Shown here in pieces: positions 1 through 5,596 of a stretch of 11,717 nt of DNA. Positions within the stretch are counted from its first letter, which is position 1. Every line of letters starts with the position of its first letter. The notes beneath the pieces were generated by a model, which worked only from the letters and a program-made list of their open reading frames with translations, searched no databases and had not been told where the DNA came from. The stretch comes from Candidatus Parcubacteria bacterium. GTDB taxonomy: Bacteria; Patescibacteriota; Minisyncoccia; Phycocordibacterales; SBAW01. Position numbers and translations under genes: made by a program. The stretch lies in the NCBI GenBank assembly GCA_019661855.1, contig JAIFWM010000017.1, positions 1-11,717 on the forward strand, read 5' to 3'.

Positions 1-460
1 GCGGTTCGCAGGCCATCTCAAATTGTGGGAGCAGTTTTGCAATTGTTTCATCATCGAGCACCTCTGCACGGAATCTCCCACCAATCACCCCATGAATGAA
101 TCCGTTTGAGCATAAACCGTCTGTGGGGTTAAGCGACATGAGGTCGATCCATTTGTCCGGATCTGCGGCGACAGCTGCCTCACCGACTTTATGCGCAAGT
201 ACGTGACAAAATTGATAGCTACTGTCCATGGCGCGCACGGTGCGTACCACTTTAAATATTTCGGAAACTGAATACTGTGGAAAAAGCGCGGGCACTGTTT
301 TTTCATAACAAGAAGGCTTGTCTTTCGCTCCCGCACACTCGTCGACAGCTTGTTTAGCCAAGGTTTGAGCATCTACCGGTTTGTTGAGTGAGATAAAAAC
401 TCCCAATGCAATTACAAAGACTGCAAAGACAGCGAGCGATATGTAGGGCGAGAGTTTCAT
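1..460 (-). CDS. Exported Cys/His paired-cysteine protein, paralog 3 (3'-truncated by window edge)
   Basis: The reading frame from ATG at 460 is open to position 1, giving 153 visible residues; the gene continues outside the window. The ATG overlaps the TGA of the preceding gene as ATGA, so it is probably translationally coupled. No Shine-Dalgarno sequence is visible. Residues 8-24 are a hydrophobic segment (signal or anchor), followed by an extracytoplasmic region with Cys at 42, 51, 85, 117 and 151. FCHVLAHKVGE (84-94) and LCSNGFIHG (116-124) match the LLAHVVGDE and MCYHGLGHG motifs of the first paralog, so the three genes belong to one family. The first Cys pair (C42-x8-C51) has no counterpart in the other two. 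The function is unknown. A structural or metal/haem-binding surface role is possible, but nothing in the sequence fixes a reaction. Confidence 0.85.
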   Translation of the reverse strand, partial: MKLSPYISLAVFAVFVIALGVFISLNKPVDAQTLAKQAVDECAGAKDKPSCYEKTVPALFPQYSVSEIFKVVRTVRAMDSSYQFCHVLAHKVGEAAVAADPDKWIDLMSLNPTDGLCSNGFIHGVIGGRFRAEVLDDETIAKLLPQFEMACEP

Positions 461-1482
461 AATTGAGGTAGTTTTTTCCCGTGATAGATCTCATTCGTAG
501 CATAGACCATACAGTACTCAAGATAGGTATCCGTAAGACCATCGCAAAGAAGGGTGCCATCTTGCTTTGAACTTGTGGTGATCGCATTGCCAGCAGATGC
601 CTTGCAATACAACTGGTAAAGCTTGTTGTCTGACACCGCGTTACAAAGTTCGCGCGTGAGGAGAGGATCAAAATTTTTATCCGAAGGAACAATAACGCCG
701 TATCCGTCAAAACAGCGCTTACTAATAGCGGCGCTTTTAAACTGCGTGCATAACTTTCCTATCTGTACTGCATTTTGTTCACTCGTATGTTGCATGCTAC
801 GCATGGTCACATTCCACCATTGTGGTTGCGAATAGGCACACGCAGAGAGATATTCCTCATCAACACTATCGCAGGGAGCCAACCAATTGTCATCCACGAG
901 CTCTCTTGTGGTGCCCTCTTCAGCAAGCATGGTCTGTAAACTGTATTCCATATATACACCGTTGTAACAGCCACCTATTTCATCGCGAAATGGAAGGCTC
1001 TTACAGGTATCAAGCGCTTGTTTCAAAGCTGGCTCGTCATAGCCAAAATAGGAAAGCGCTCCGTGTCCGATGCCATGCTGACAAGCAAGCGGGCTTGTTT
1101 TAACGAGGTCAAAACATTTTTGATTTAGATCAATAACTGATGATATGCCGAGATCACTTATAGCTTGGCCTAAAAATTCGTGATAACAGGCATAGTTAAA
1201 TCTGGTATCACAAACGGCAAGACCGTTTATACCAAGTGTTTGGTACAGCGTGCCGCCAAATATATGAGTCGCTTGATGTTGTTGTGACACACTGAAGTTG
1301 GCTATAAGTCCTGCTAACTCTTCATACGCAGCCGCTCCCCCAACTGTTTTAATACGCTCTTCCCAGTAGTGCTGCTGAGCAACTCTGCCGTTGGGTAAGG
1401 TTGCCTGTGCGGTGGGAGGGGCAATAAAGATTACTGCTCCTGCCAAAAAACCAACGAGTATGAGTGGAATAAAATGTTTCAT
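457..1482 (-). CDS. Exported Cys/His paired-cysteine protein, paralog 2
   Basis: 341 aa from ATG 1482. This start was chosen over an in-frame ATG at 1536 because it begins with a clear signal sequence (MKHFIPLILVGFLAGAVIFI, then APPTAQA with possible cleavage near residue 27) and forms an ATGA overlap with the upstream stop. A weak GAGG lies 13 nt upstream. The mature part has 14 cysteines in seven successive pairs: 91/99, 123/134, 160/172, 204/215, 245/257, 280/293 and 313/324. Each C-x(7-12)-C pair is followed by a short, probably helical segment. The motifs ATHIFGG (71-77), ACYHE (98-102) and CQHGIGHG (134-141) are shared in order with the neighbouring paralogs. The even cysteine count and exported location suggest full disulfide pairing. 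The conserved His residues could bind a metal or haem. I recognise the pattern as a recurring CPR hypothetical protein type but cannot name a family. Confidence 0.9.
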   Translation of the reverse strand: MKHFIPLILVGFLAGAVIFIAPPTAQATLPNGRVAQQHYWEERIKTVGGAAAYEELAGLIANFSVSQQHQATHIFGGTLYQTLGINGLAVCDTRFNYACYHEFLGQAISDLGISSVIDLNQKCFDLVKTSPLACQHGIGHGALSYFGYDEPALKQALDTCKSLPFRDEIGGCYNGVYMEYSLQTMLAEEGTTRELVDDNWLAPCDSVDEEYLSACAYSQPQWWNVTMRSMQHTSEQNAVQIGKLCTQFKSAAISKRCFDGYGVIVPSDKNFDPLLTRELCNAVSDNKLYQLYCKASAGNAITTSSKQDGTLLCDGLTDTYLEYCMVYATNEIYHGKKLPQL

Positions 1483-2669
1483 TTGATTGTCAGATCCTCG
1501 CAGCGTGCGGCAAACTTCGCAGGGAGTTGAGGACACAGTTCAGCAGTTCTTTCAGGCATATATCGGTGCATATTTTGTATAAATACCTCGAAGCACGTGT
1601 CGGCGTTGGTGTCACTCACCGTAGTACAAAAACGCAGTGCTCCCGTAGGATTATTTTCTCCACCCCACACGAGCGCTTCAACCGCCGAATGTATACATGC
1701 CTTAACCCCGTCATTAAATGGAGACAGGAGGCAGTAACTTGCCGCAAGTTGATACTGCTCGGTAGACATTCTATCAACCGCGCGGATATCACGAACAGCT
1801 ACAAGCGGAATAAACTCTTTTCCAAAACCGCCAAAACAAGCGTCGCGCAGTGTTTGCGTAGAAGCAGGAACTGCGTCGCAAAAAGAAAATGCTTTAGCGT
1901 ACGTGCTGGGGGCAGGATTACCAAGGTCTGCTCCTGCAAGTTGAAAAAGTCGTGGAGTTAGATACATATAACAAAAACCTTTTGCCTCGTCAGGAATAAA
2001 ATCGGTATCACACGGTGCAAGTGGATGATCTGGTGAGAGATACCTCTCTTGCGCTTTTTGCCAAAGCTCCGGGTCGTGCCCACCTCCACCCATTAGCTCC
2101 ATTACCGCCCCTCCCACACACTGATGATATTGCTGAAACTCATATTCCGCTGTTCCCATCTTCTTACAAAAAGCGACTGTTTCTGGAAGAGAGTAGCCAT
2201 AGTAGGCAAACACGCCATGTCCTAAACCGTGATAACACATAGAATATGCGCCCAAGCCTCCAGGAGCTTTGAGACAAGCGTCGTCTATCTGCTTCAATGT
2301 GTCACTACTTGCACCAAATTCGGTAAGCGCCCCTATTACAATCGTGTGCGAGCAAGCATTACGAAATTCTTGAGTACAATATTGCATTCCTGCTACCCCT
2401 TGTTGTTTGTAGAGTTCGTCACCCACAACATGTGCCAGCAAATGCAAATCAGTATTAGGTGGCAGTTCTGCGCGACGCAACACCTCAAACGCATAGAGTG
2501 CTCCTTTTTTATCCGCAAGATCAGTAAACCGAGCTGAAAGTTCTTTAAAGCTAGATACACTACTGCCTATCGTGTAACTTTCGGGATACGGTGTCTTGGC
2601 CTGAACGTACATGTCTAGCCCAACAATTGCTACCAGGAGTATCCCAACATATACAAATCGACGCAGCAT
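1479..2669 (-). CDS. Exported Cys/His paired-cysteine protein, paralog 1 (first gene of cluster)
   Basis: 396 aa from ATG 2669. An in-frame ATG at 2723 would add 18 residues lying across the divergent promoter and into the cupredoxin gene, so it was rejected. Residues 5-20 form an N-terminal membrane or signal segment. Sixteen cysteines form eight pairs: 98/106, 132/145, 168/184, 220/233, 264/278, 313/325, 348/359 and 379/390. The first seven align in order with the seven pairs of paralog 2; the eighth is extra. The His motifs are LLAHVVGDE (77-85), CSH (106-108) and CYHGLGHG (145-152). The -10 box TACCAT ends 6 nt before the ATG, so the transcript is probably leaderless. The gene heads a three-gene ATGA-coupled operon divergent from a cupredoxin gene, which hints at a link to redox or copper outside the cell. 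That link is inference only; no enzymatic motif was recognised. Confidence 0.9.
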   Translation of the reverse strand: MLRRFVYVGILLVAIVGLDMYVQAKTPYPESYTIGSSVSSFKELSARFTDLADKKGALYAFEVLRRAELPPNTDLHLLAHVVGDELYKQQGVAGMQYCTQEFRNACSHTIVIGALTEFGASSDTLKQIDDACLKAPGGLGAYSMCYHGLGHGVFAYYGYSLPETVAFCKKMGTAEYEFQQYHQCVGGAVMELMGGGGHDPELWQKAQERYLSPDHPLAPCDTDFIPDEAKGFCYMYLTPRLFQLAGADLGNPAPSTYAKAFSFCDAVPASTQTLRDACFGGFGKEFIPLVAVRDIRAVDRMSTEQYQLAASYCLLSPFNDGVKACIHSAVEALVWGGENNPTGALRFCTTVSDTNADTCFEVFIQNMHRYMPERTAELCPQLPAKFAARCEDLTIK

Positions 2670-2675
2670 AGGCTT

Positions 2676-2685
2676 ATGGTAGCAT
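2676..2685. promoter_or_regulatory. Overlapping divergent extended -10 promoters
   Basis: On the plus strand TGGTAGCAT (2677-2685) fits TGn-TAnnnT, with the cupredoxin ATG 9 nt further on. On the minus strand the same bases read TGCTACCAT (2684-2676), also TGn-TAnnnT, with the ATG at 2669 exactly 6 nt further on. One polymerase would block the other, so the two units should be mutually exclusive. No convincing -35 boxes were seen; extended -10 promoters often lack them. Confidence 0.55.
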
Positions 2686-2694
2686 CGAGTATGT

Positions 2695-3159
2695 ATGAAT
2701 AAAAATTTAATTATTTTTGCCATTATTGTGGCAGTTTTACTAGGGGTGGCAGGTTATTGGCATAACAACCAAAAACCGGCAAGCACCGCATATACGCCTC
2801 AAGATGAACCCTCTGGCAACCCTGTTGTTGCTGATCAATCTAAAGAAGATCCGTATGACGTCCTCATTGAATACACTACAGATGGCTTCACCCCGAAAGA
2901 TGTGATTATAAAACAAGGGCAGCGTGTACGGTTTATAAATTCAACCGATGAAGACACTTGGCCTGCCTCGGGAGTACATCCCACACACTCTATCTATCCA
3001 GGCAAAAATGCCAACGACTGTTTAGGAAGTGAGTTTGATGCCTGCCGAGGTTTACACAAAGGCGAATATTTTGACTATACGTTTAACTATTTAGGAGAGT
3101 GGCGCTTTCATGACCACCTTCACGCAAGCAAAACAGGAAGCGTCACTGTTGAGGAGTAA
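2695..3159 (+). CDS. Membrane-anchored cupredoxin-like protein
   Basis: 154 aa. Residues 5-20 are a hydrophobic anchor, followed by a polar linker (23-52) and a cupredoxin-like beta domain (about 54-154). Typical cues are DGFTPKDVIIKQGQRVRFIN (63-82), the loop with H95 and H98, and GEWRFHDHLHASKTGSVTV (134-152). The usual type 1 copper Cys (CxxH) is absent at the ligand loop, where H139, H141 and H143 are available. Any copper site would thus be His-rich rather than classical blue copper. C109 and C117 lie in the preceding loop and probably form a disulfide. The role is likely copper binding or electron transfer at the outer face of the membrane. The -10 box TAGCAT (2680-2685) implies a leader of only about 3 nt. 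The 3' end overlaps the convergent gene's end by 17 bp. An out-of-frame ATG at 2691 gives only a three-codon ORF and was ignored. Confidence 0.88.
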   Translation: MNKNLIIFAIIVAVLLGVAGYWHNNQKPASTAYTPQDEPSGNPVVADQSKEDPYDVLIEYTTDGFTPKDVIIKQGQRVRFINSTDEDTWPASGVHPTHSIYPGKNANDCLGSEFDACRGLHKGEYFDYTFNYLGEWRFHDHLHASKTGSVTVEE

Positions 3160-3538
3160 GACCTGGTACGATTCCGGGGGCAATTTTATCTGTGAGTACG
3201 TCTATGGAAGTTGCTGTTATGGAGTCTGCTTCTCCATTTGGAGAGAGCGAGATTACTAACTGTAGACCTTTGCGGAGCAGAATATGCGAAGCAATCGTAT
3301 TGGTTAAGGTAACTTTTGTACTACTACTGACCGTAAAGGTTTTAGTCTCGTCTTCTGCAGTGTGTATGGAAATAGAATTAGCGGTTTTTGCTGTCAGGGT
3401 TCCCACAATTGAAGGAGAATCTGACGTAGGAGGCTGCAGCACAGCCATTTGTTCATATTTGCGACCTACATAGAAAGAGCCAACTGAAACATCAACTAAC
3501 AGTATAGCCATGAGAAATATTTTTAATACAATACTCAT
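3143..3538 (-). CDS. Exported DUF5666-like small beta-domain protein
   Basis: 131 aa. Residues 5-22 form an N-terminal membrane or signal segment. From about residue 43 the protein has the pattern of DUF5666-type domains: VGTLTAKTANSISI, a short acidic turn, TFTVSSSTKVTL, then LLRKGLQLVISL and ending ADSITATSI. That is a repeated short-strand, OB-like layout. No cysteines or catalytic residues stand out, so a structural or adaptor role outside the membrane is likely. It follows the 3542-3985 gene after 3 bp and has a full Shine-Dalgarno (3547-3553) inside the upstream coding end, so the two form an operon. Its end overlaps the convergent cupredoxin gene by 17 bp. The domain assignment is from pattern memory and needs an HMM search. 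Confidence 0.82.
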   Translation of the reverse strand: MSIVLKIFLMAILLVDVSVGSFYVGRKYEQMAVLQPPTSDSPSIVGTLTAKTANSISIHTAEDETKTFTVSSSTKVTLTNTIASHILLRKGLQLVISLSPNGEADSITATSIDVLTDKIAPGIVPGLTPQQ

Positions 3539-3541
3539 AGT

Positions 3542-3985
3542 TTATTCCTCCTTGAGTGTGTGATGTATCCCCACGTCGTTAAGTGTCACCCCTTGAAAAG
3601 CAGGCTTTGAACCACTCACTGAAACGGAGAACGGTTGAATAATTGTGTCGGTGCTCCATGCACAATCTCCCCCACCTGTGCCTTGAATTTTAAGTCCAAT
3701 AAGAACCCTTGTGTCTCCTTGGTCGCCGACTACCGTACCACCGCTTTGCAATGTGCAGCCGCGCGGAACGCCAATTGAACCGCTATAGACATGCATACCA
3801 CCCTCATATGTGTGTATGACTGGAACCTGTAGTGATTGCATGAAATTGTCTTTGCTTACTTCTGTGGTTGTAGTGTTTGTTGAGGAATTCTGATTATAGG
3901 TCAGAGGATTGAGATAAATGTACAACCCTACGAGTACCGTAAGGAGCACCACAATAACAACAGACGCCTGCGTCGAGTATTTCAT
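3542..3985 (-). CDS. Exported CPR-type small protein with two cysteines
   Basis: 147 aa. Residues 8-26 are a membrane anchor, followed by a Ser/Thr/Asn linker (31-45) and a compact domain (about 54-140). The domain begins IHTYEGGMHVYSGSIGVP, has C77 in PRGCTL and C108 in GDCAW, and ends in QPFSVSVSGSKPAFQGVTLN. I recall this order (HxYxxGxHxxxG, Pro-x-x-Cys, second Cys, F-x-V) from small secreted beta-sandwich proteins common in Parcubacteria, but know no named function. The two cysteines could form a disulfide. It is the first gene of a two-gene operon with the DUF5666-like protein. A TATACT box ends 8 nt before the ATG, so the mRNA is almost leaderless. Confidence 0.82.
   Translation of the reverse strand: MKYSTQASVVIVVLLTVLVGLYIYLNPLTYNQNSSTNTTTTEVSKDNFMQSLQVPVIHTYEGGMHVYSGSIGVPRGCTLQSGGTVVGDQGDTRVLIGLKIQGTGGGDCAWSTDTIIQPFSVSVSGSKPAFQGVTLNDVGIHHTLKEE
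3547..3553 (-). promoter_or_regulatory. Strong Shine-Dalgarno AAGGAGG for the 3143-3538 gene
   Basis: Reading on the minus strand, AAGGAGG is followed by 8 nt and the ATG at 3538. It lies within the last codons of the upstream gene. It is the best ribosome binding site in the window and supports the chosen start. Confidence 0.75.
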
Positions 3986-3993
3986 ATACAGTT

Positions 3994-3999
3994 AGTATA
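3994..3999 (-). promoter_or_regulatory. -10 box TATACT for the 3985-3143 operon
   Basis: TATACT on the minus strand ends 8 nt before the ATG at 3985, so transcription would start within about 1-2 nt of the start codon. No good -35 is visible; a TTGATA at 4031-4026 is 26 nt away, too far to pair with it. Confidence 0.55.
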
Positions 4000-4060
4000 C
4001 CTTGGACAAAATACGATAAGTAATTTATCAACAGGGCCGCTGCATCAGGTGTATTGTATT

Positions 4061-4069
4061 TGCTATACT
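4061..4069 (+). promoter_or_regulatory. Extended -10 TGCTATACT for the 58-aa peptide gene
   Basis: This is a full TGn extension plus consensus-like TATACT (4064-4069), followed by 6 nt and the ATG at 4076, so the predicted transcript starts on the start codon itself. The -35 region is poor, as is usual for extended -10 promoters. Confidence 0.65.
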
Positions 4070-4075
4070 TGCCGT

Positions 4076-4252
4076 ATGAAGAAACTCTTCTCCGGATGTG
4101 TCCTCGCTGCTTTAGGGCTTGTTGGATGGCATACTCTACAAGACAAGGCTACTGCTAAAGAACCTTTAATTGCCCAAGGCGACTCAAATATCATGTGTAC
4201 ACAATCTACTGAAGACGAAGTATTGTTTGTTGGATGCGGAGGATTTTTCTAA
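4076..4252 (+). CDS. Small exported or membrane-anchored peptide (58 aa)
   Basis: 58 aa from ATG 4076. The in-frame ATG at 4049 lies upstream of the -10 box and would place the promoter inside the gene, so it was rejected. The sequence has MKK, a hydrophobic segment (about 4-18), then a short polar region ending in FVGCGGFF. Cysteines are at 8 (inside the hydrophobic part), 41 and 54; C41 and C54 could pair outside the cell. SGC at residue 8 resembles a lipobox but is too close to the N-terminus for a usual lipoprotein signal. The perfect extended -10 and the downstream hairpin at 4275-4299 make it a self-contained transcription unit, which supports a real gene. The function is unknown. Confidence 0.68.
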   Translation: MKKLFSGCVLAALGLVGWHTLQDKATAKEPLIAQGDSNIMCTQSTEDEVLFVGCGGFF

Positions 4253-4274
4253 TTTAGTTAGTCAAATATTAAAA

Positions 4275-4299
4275 CGCCGTCCCGCTCAGCGGGACGGCG
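4275..4299. terminator. Bidirectional hairpin terminator between converging genes
   Basis: A perfect 11-bp stem CGCCGTCCCGC / GCGGGACGGCG encloses the loop TCA. On the minus strand it is followed by TTTTAATATTT, a fair U-tract, so it best terminates the 5547-4310 unit. On the plus strand the following bases are U-poor, so termination of the 58-aa gene there would depend mostly on the stem. Confidence 0.8.
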
Positions 4300-4309
4300 C
4301 CTGTCTTCA

Positions 4310-4537
4310 TCACCCCTGAGAGGTGAACGTGCACGAGTCAAGGTAGAAGTAAAAGATAGTTTCTCCACTTTTGAACACCTTCCTTTTCCTTTTGTCGTGA
4401 GTCTCCTCTCTGACAAACAAATGCTGAACCGCCTTCATGAATTCTTCCAGCGGACACACTTGCTCTCCCTCGTTGGGGGGAAAGGGAATTGGTTTGCCCT
4501 TTTTGATTTCCTCGACCATGTGATCACTCATTTTCAT
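4310..4537 (-). CDS. Small soluble protein of unknown function (75 aa)
   Basis: 75 aa, charged, with no signal or membrane segment. The N-terminus (MKMSDHMVEEIKKGK) looks helical, followed by a proline patch (PIPFPP), CPLEEFMKAVQHLF, a basic stretch (HDKRKRK, 47-53) and a short beta-like end with a second Cys. I do not recognise the family. GGGAGAG (4548-4542) gives a plausible ribosome site 4 nt before the ATG; an internal ATG two codons on is an alternative. The gene lies 44 bp downstream of the solute-binding gene on the same strand. No promoter is evident between them and a terminator hairpin follows, so the two are probably co-transcribed. A plus-strand ORF over the same bases lacks such signals. 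Confidence 0.55.
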   Translation of the reverse strand: MKMSDHMVEEIKKGKPIPFPPNEGEQVCPLEEFMKAVQHLFVREETHDKRKRKVFKSGETIFYFYLDSCTFTSQG

Positions 4538-4581
4538 CGGCCTCTCCCGTTGGTTGAGATTGGTCTTTTAAAAAGTACTAC

Positions 4582-5547
4582 TTAGCGCCGGTTTATGCCA
4601 GCACTTCGCAGAAGTTCTTTCCAGCGCACTCCTTGATCTTTAATAATAGAGGCAAGTTCACTTGGTGTAGAACACTGCGCCACCACACTCGCACTATAGA
4701 GAGCCGTGACAGCACTTGGACTTTGAAGAAACTGGCACAAGTGTTTATTGAGCATCATTTTAATTTCTGCCGATACACCTTTTGGTGCAAAGAGTCCATG
4801 CCAGTTCTTGGCAACAGACTCGAAGCCCATGATATCGACTTCGCCGACAGTGGGCACCTGAGGCAAGAACGGTGAACGTTGCTGCCCAATCAGAGCAAGT
4901 CCGGTGAGCCTGCCCTCTTTTAATAATGGAGCAAAGAGTCCCTCTGGGACACACGCGAGATGTACTTTGCCTTCGATCAGGTCCAGCACGAATTCAGCAT
5001 TGCCACGGTATGGCACCAATTGAGCTTTAATTTCCATTTGGTGCAGTAGTGCGTGCGCACAAAGTGTCGTTGTGTTTGCTGTACCGGAGACTCCAACATT
5101 GAGCGCTCCGGGATGCGCCTCGGCAAAAGTGCGTAACTCTGCAATATTTGCGAGAGTTTTGCCCATTATTAACTTCGTGGTAGCAGCTACCACGAAGTTG
5201 AACGTGCCCACCAACCCCACAGGCTCAAACTGCGCTGCAGAGTAGGGCGTATCGAGTATGAGTTCGTTTGTGATCATGATCGGTGTCGAAGCCATCATGA
5301 GCGTATAGCCATCGGGAGCGGCCATAGATACGGCTAAGGCTCCGGGAATACCACTTGAACTACCGCGGTTTTCAACGATTACATTCGTGGATAGTGAATC
5401 CCCCATCCCTTGTGCCACAATACGGGCTACTGAGTCGATAGAGGTCCCCGCTACAAACGGGACCACAATCTTAATGGGTCGTTCGGGATATTGTGCATGT
5501 GCCACACCCCCAAAAAGTGTAAATAGCAGTGCGAGGACTCGTTTCAT
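4582..5547 (-). CDS. Bug/TctC-family tripartite tricarboxylate transporter substrate-binding protein
   Basis: 321 aa, the usual length for this family. It has a signal peptide (1-18, cleavage after AHA) and then the family opening YPERPIKIVVPFVAGTSIDS (20-39), VIVENR (56-61), AAPDGYTL (76-83), FEPVGLVG (107-114), HPGALNVGVSGTANTT (145-160), VPYRGNAEFVLDLIEGKV (178-195) and the C-terminal VPTVGEV...WHGLFAPKGVS. Known members bind carboxylates and work with TctA/TctB membrane subunits or act in sensing. Neither subunit gene is in the window. The family is abundant in Betaproteobacteria and unexpected in CPR, so horizontal acquisition is likely, though base composition looks similar to the neighbours. 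A good Shine-Dalgarno (AAGGAG, 7 nt from ATG) contrasts with the leaderless neighbours. A 29-bp palindrome lies within codons 117-126. Confidence 0.93.
   Translation of the reverse strand: MKRVLALLFTLFGGVAHAQYPERPIKIVVPFVAGTSIDSVARIVAQGMGDSLSTNVIVENRGSSSGIPGALAVSMAAPDGYTLMMASTPIMITNELILDTPYSAAQFEPVGLVGTFNFVVAATTKLIMGKTLANIAELRTFAEAHPGALNVGVSGTANTTTLCAHALLHQMEIKAQLVPYRGNAEFVLDLIEGKVHLACVPEGLFAPLLKEGRLTGLALIGQQRSPFLPQVPTVGEVDIMGFESVAKNWHGLFAPKGVSAEIKMMLNKHLCQFLQSPSAVTALYSASVVAQCSTPSELASIIKDQGVRWKELLRSAGINRR
5171..5199. repeat. Perfect 14-bp inverted repeat with 1-nt centre inside the Bug gene
   Basis: The left arm AACTTCGTGGTAGC (5171-5184) and right arm GCTACCACGAAGTT (5186-5199) are exact reverse complements around A5185. 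It codes for residues N117 to L126 (NFVVAATTKL). The protein keeps normal family length here, so it is not an insertion. As RNA it would fold into a strong hairpin in mid-gene, but no U-tract follows, so it is not a typical terminator. Confidence 0.95.
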
Positions 5548-5554
5548 GGGAGCT

Positions 5555-5560
5555 CTCCTT
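5555..5560 (-). promoter_or_regulatory. Shine-Dalgarno AAGGAG for the Bug-type gene
   Basis: AAGGAG on the minus strand is 7 nt upstream of ATG 5547, an ideal spacing. It fits a normal leader of about 40 nt from the -10 at 5602-5597 and fixes the start. Confidence 0.75.
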
Positions 5561-5596
5561 CTCCAAGATTTTCGAGGTTTGGAACGTCCGCGATGG

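Noticed and set aside
85..710. Minus-strand ORFs of 95 and 118 aa in other frames of the left-edge genes
   Set aside because: They are shadows of the Cys/His paralogs, whose frames keep shared motifs and clean ATGA junctions.
4076..4099. Lipoprotein signal (FSGC) in the 58-aa peptide
   Set aside because: The Cys is at residue 8, leaving no hydrophobic stretch before it; the hydrophobic segment follows the Cys instead.
4397..4585. Plus-strand ORF of 62 aa opposite the 75-aa gene
   Set aside because: It has no ribosome site or promoter and ends inside the Bug gene's stop region; the minus strand has an SD and a matching terminator.
5171..5199. Reading the palindrome as an intrinsic terminator
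   Set aside because: No U-tract follows on either strand and it sits mid-gene with the frame intact on both sides.
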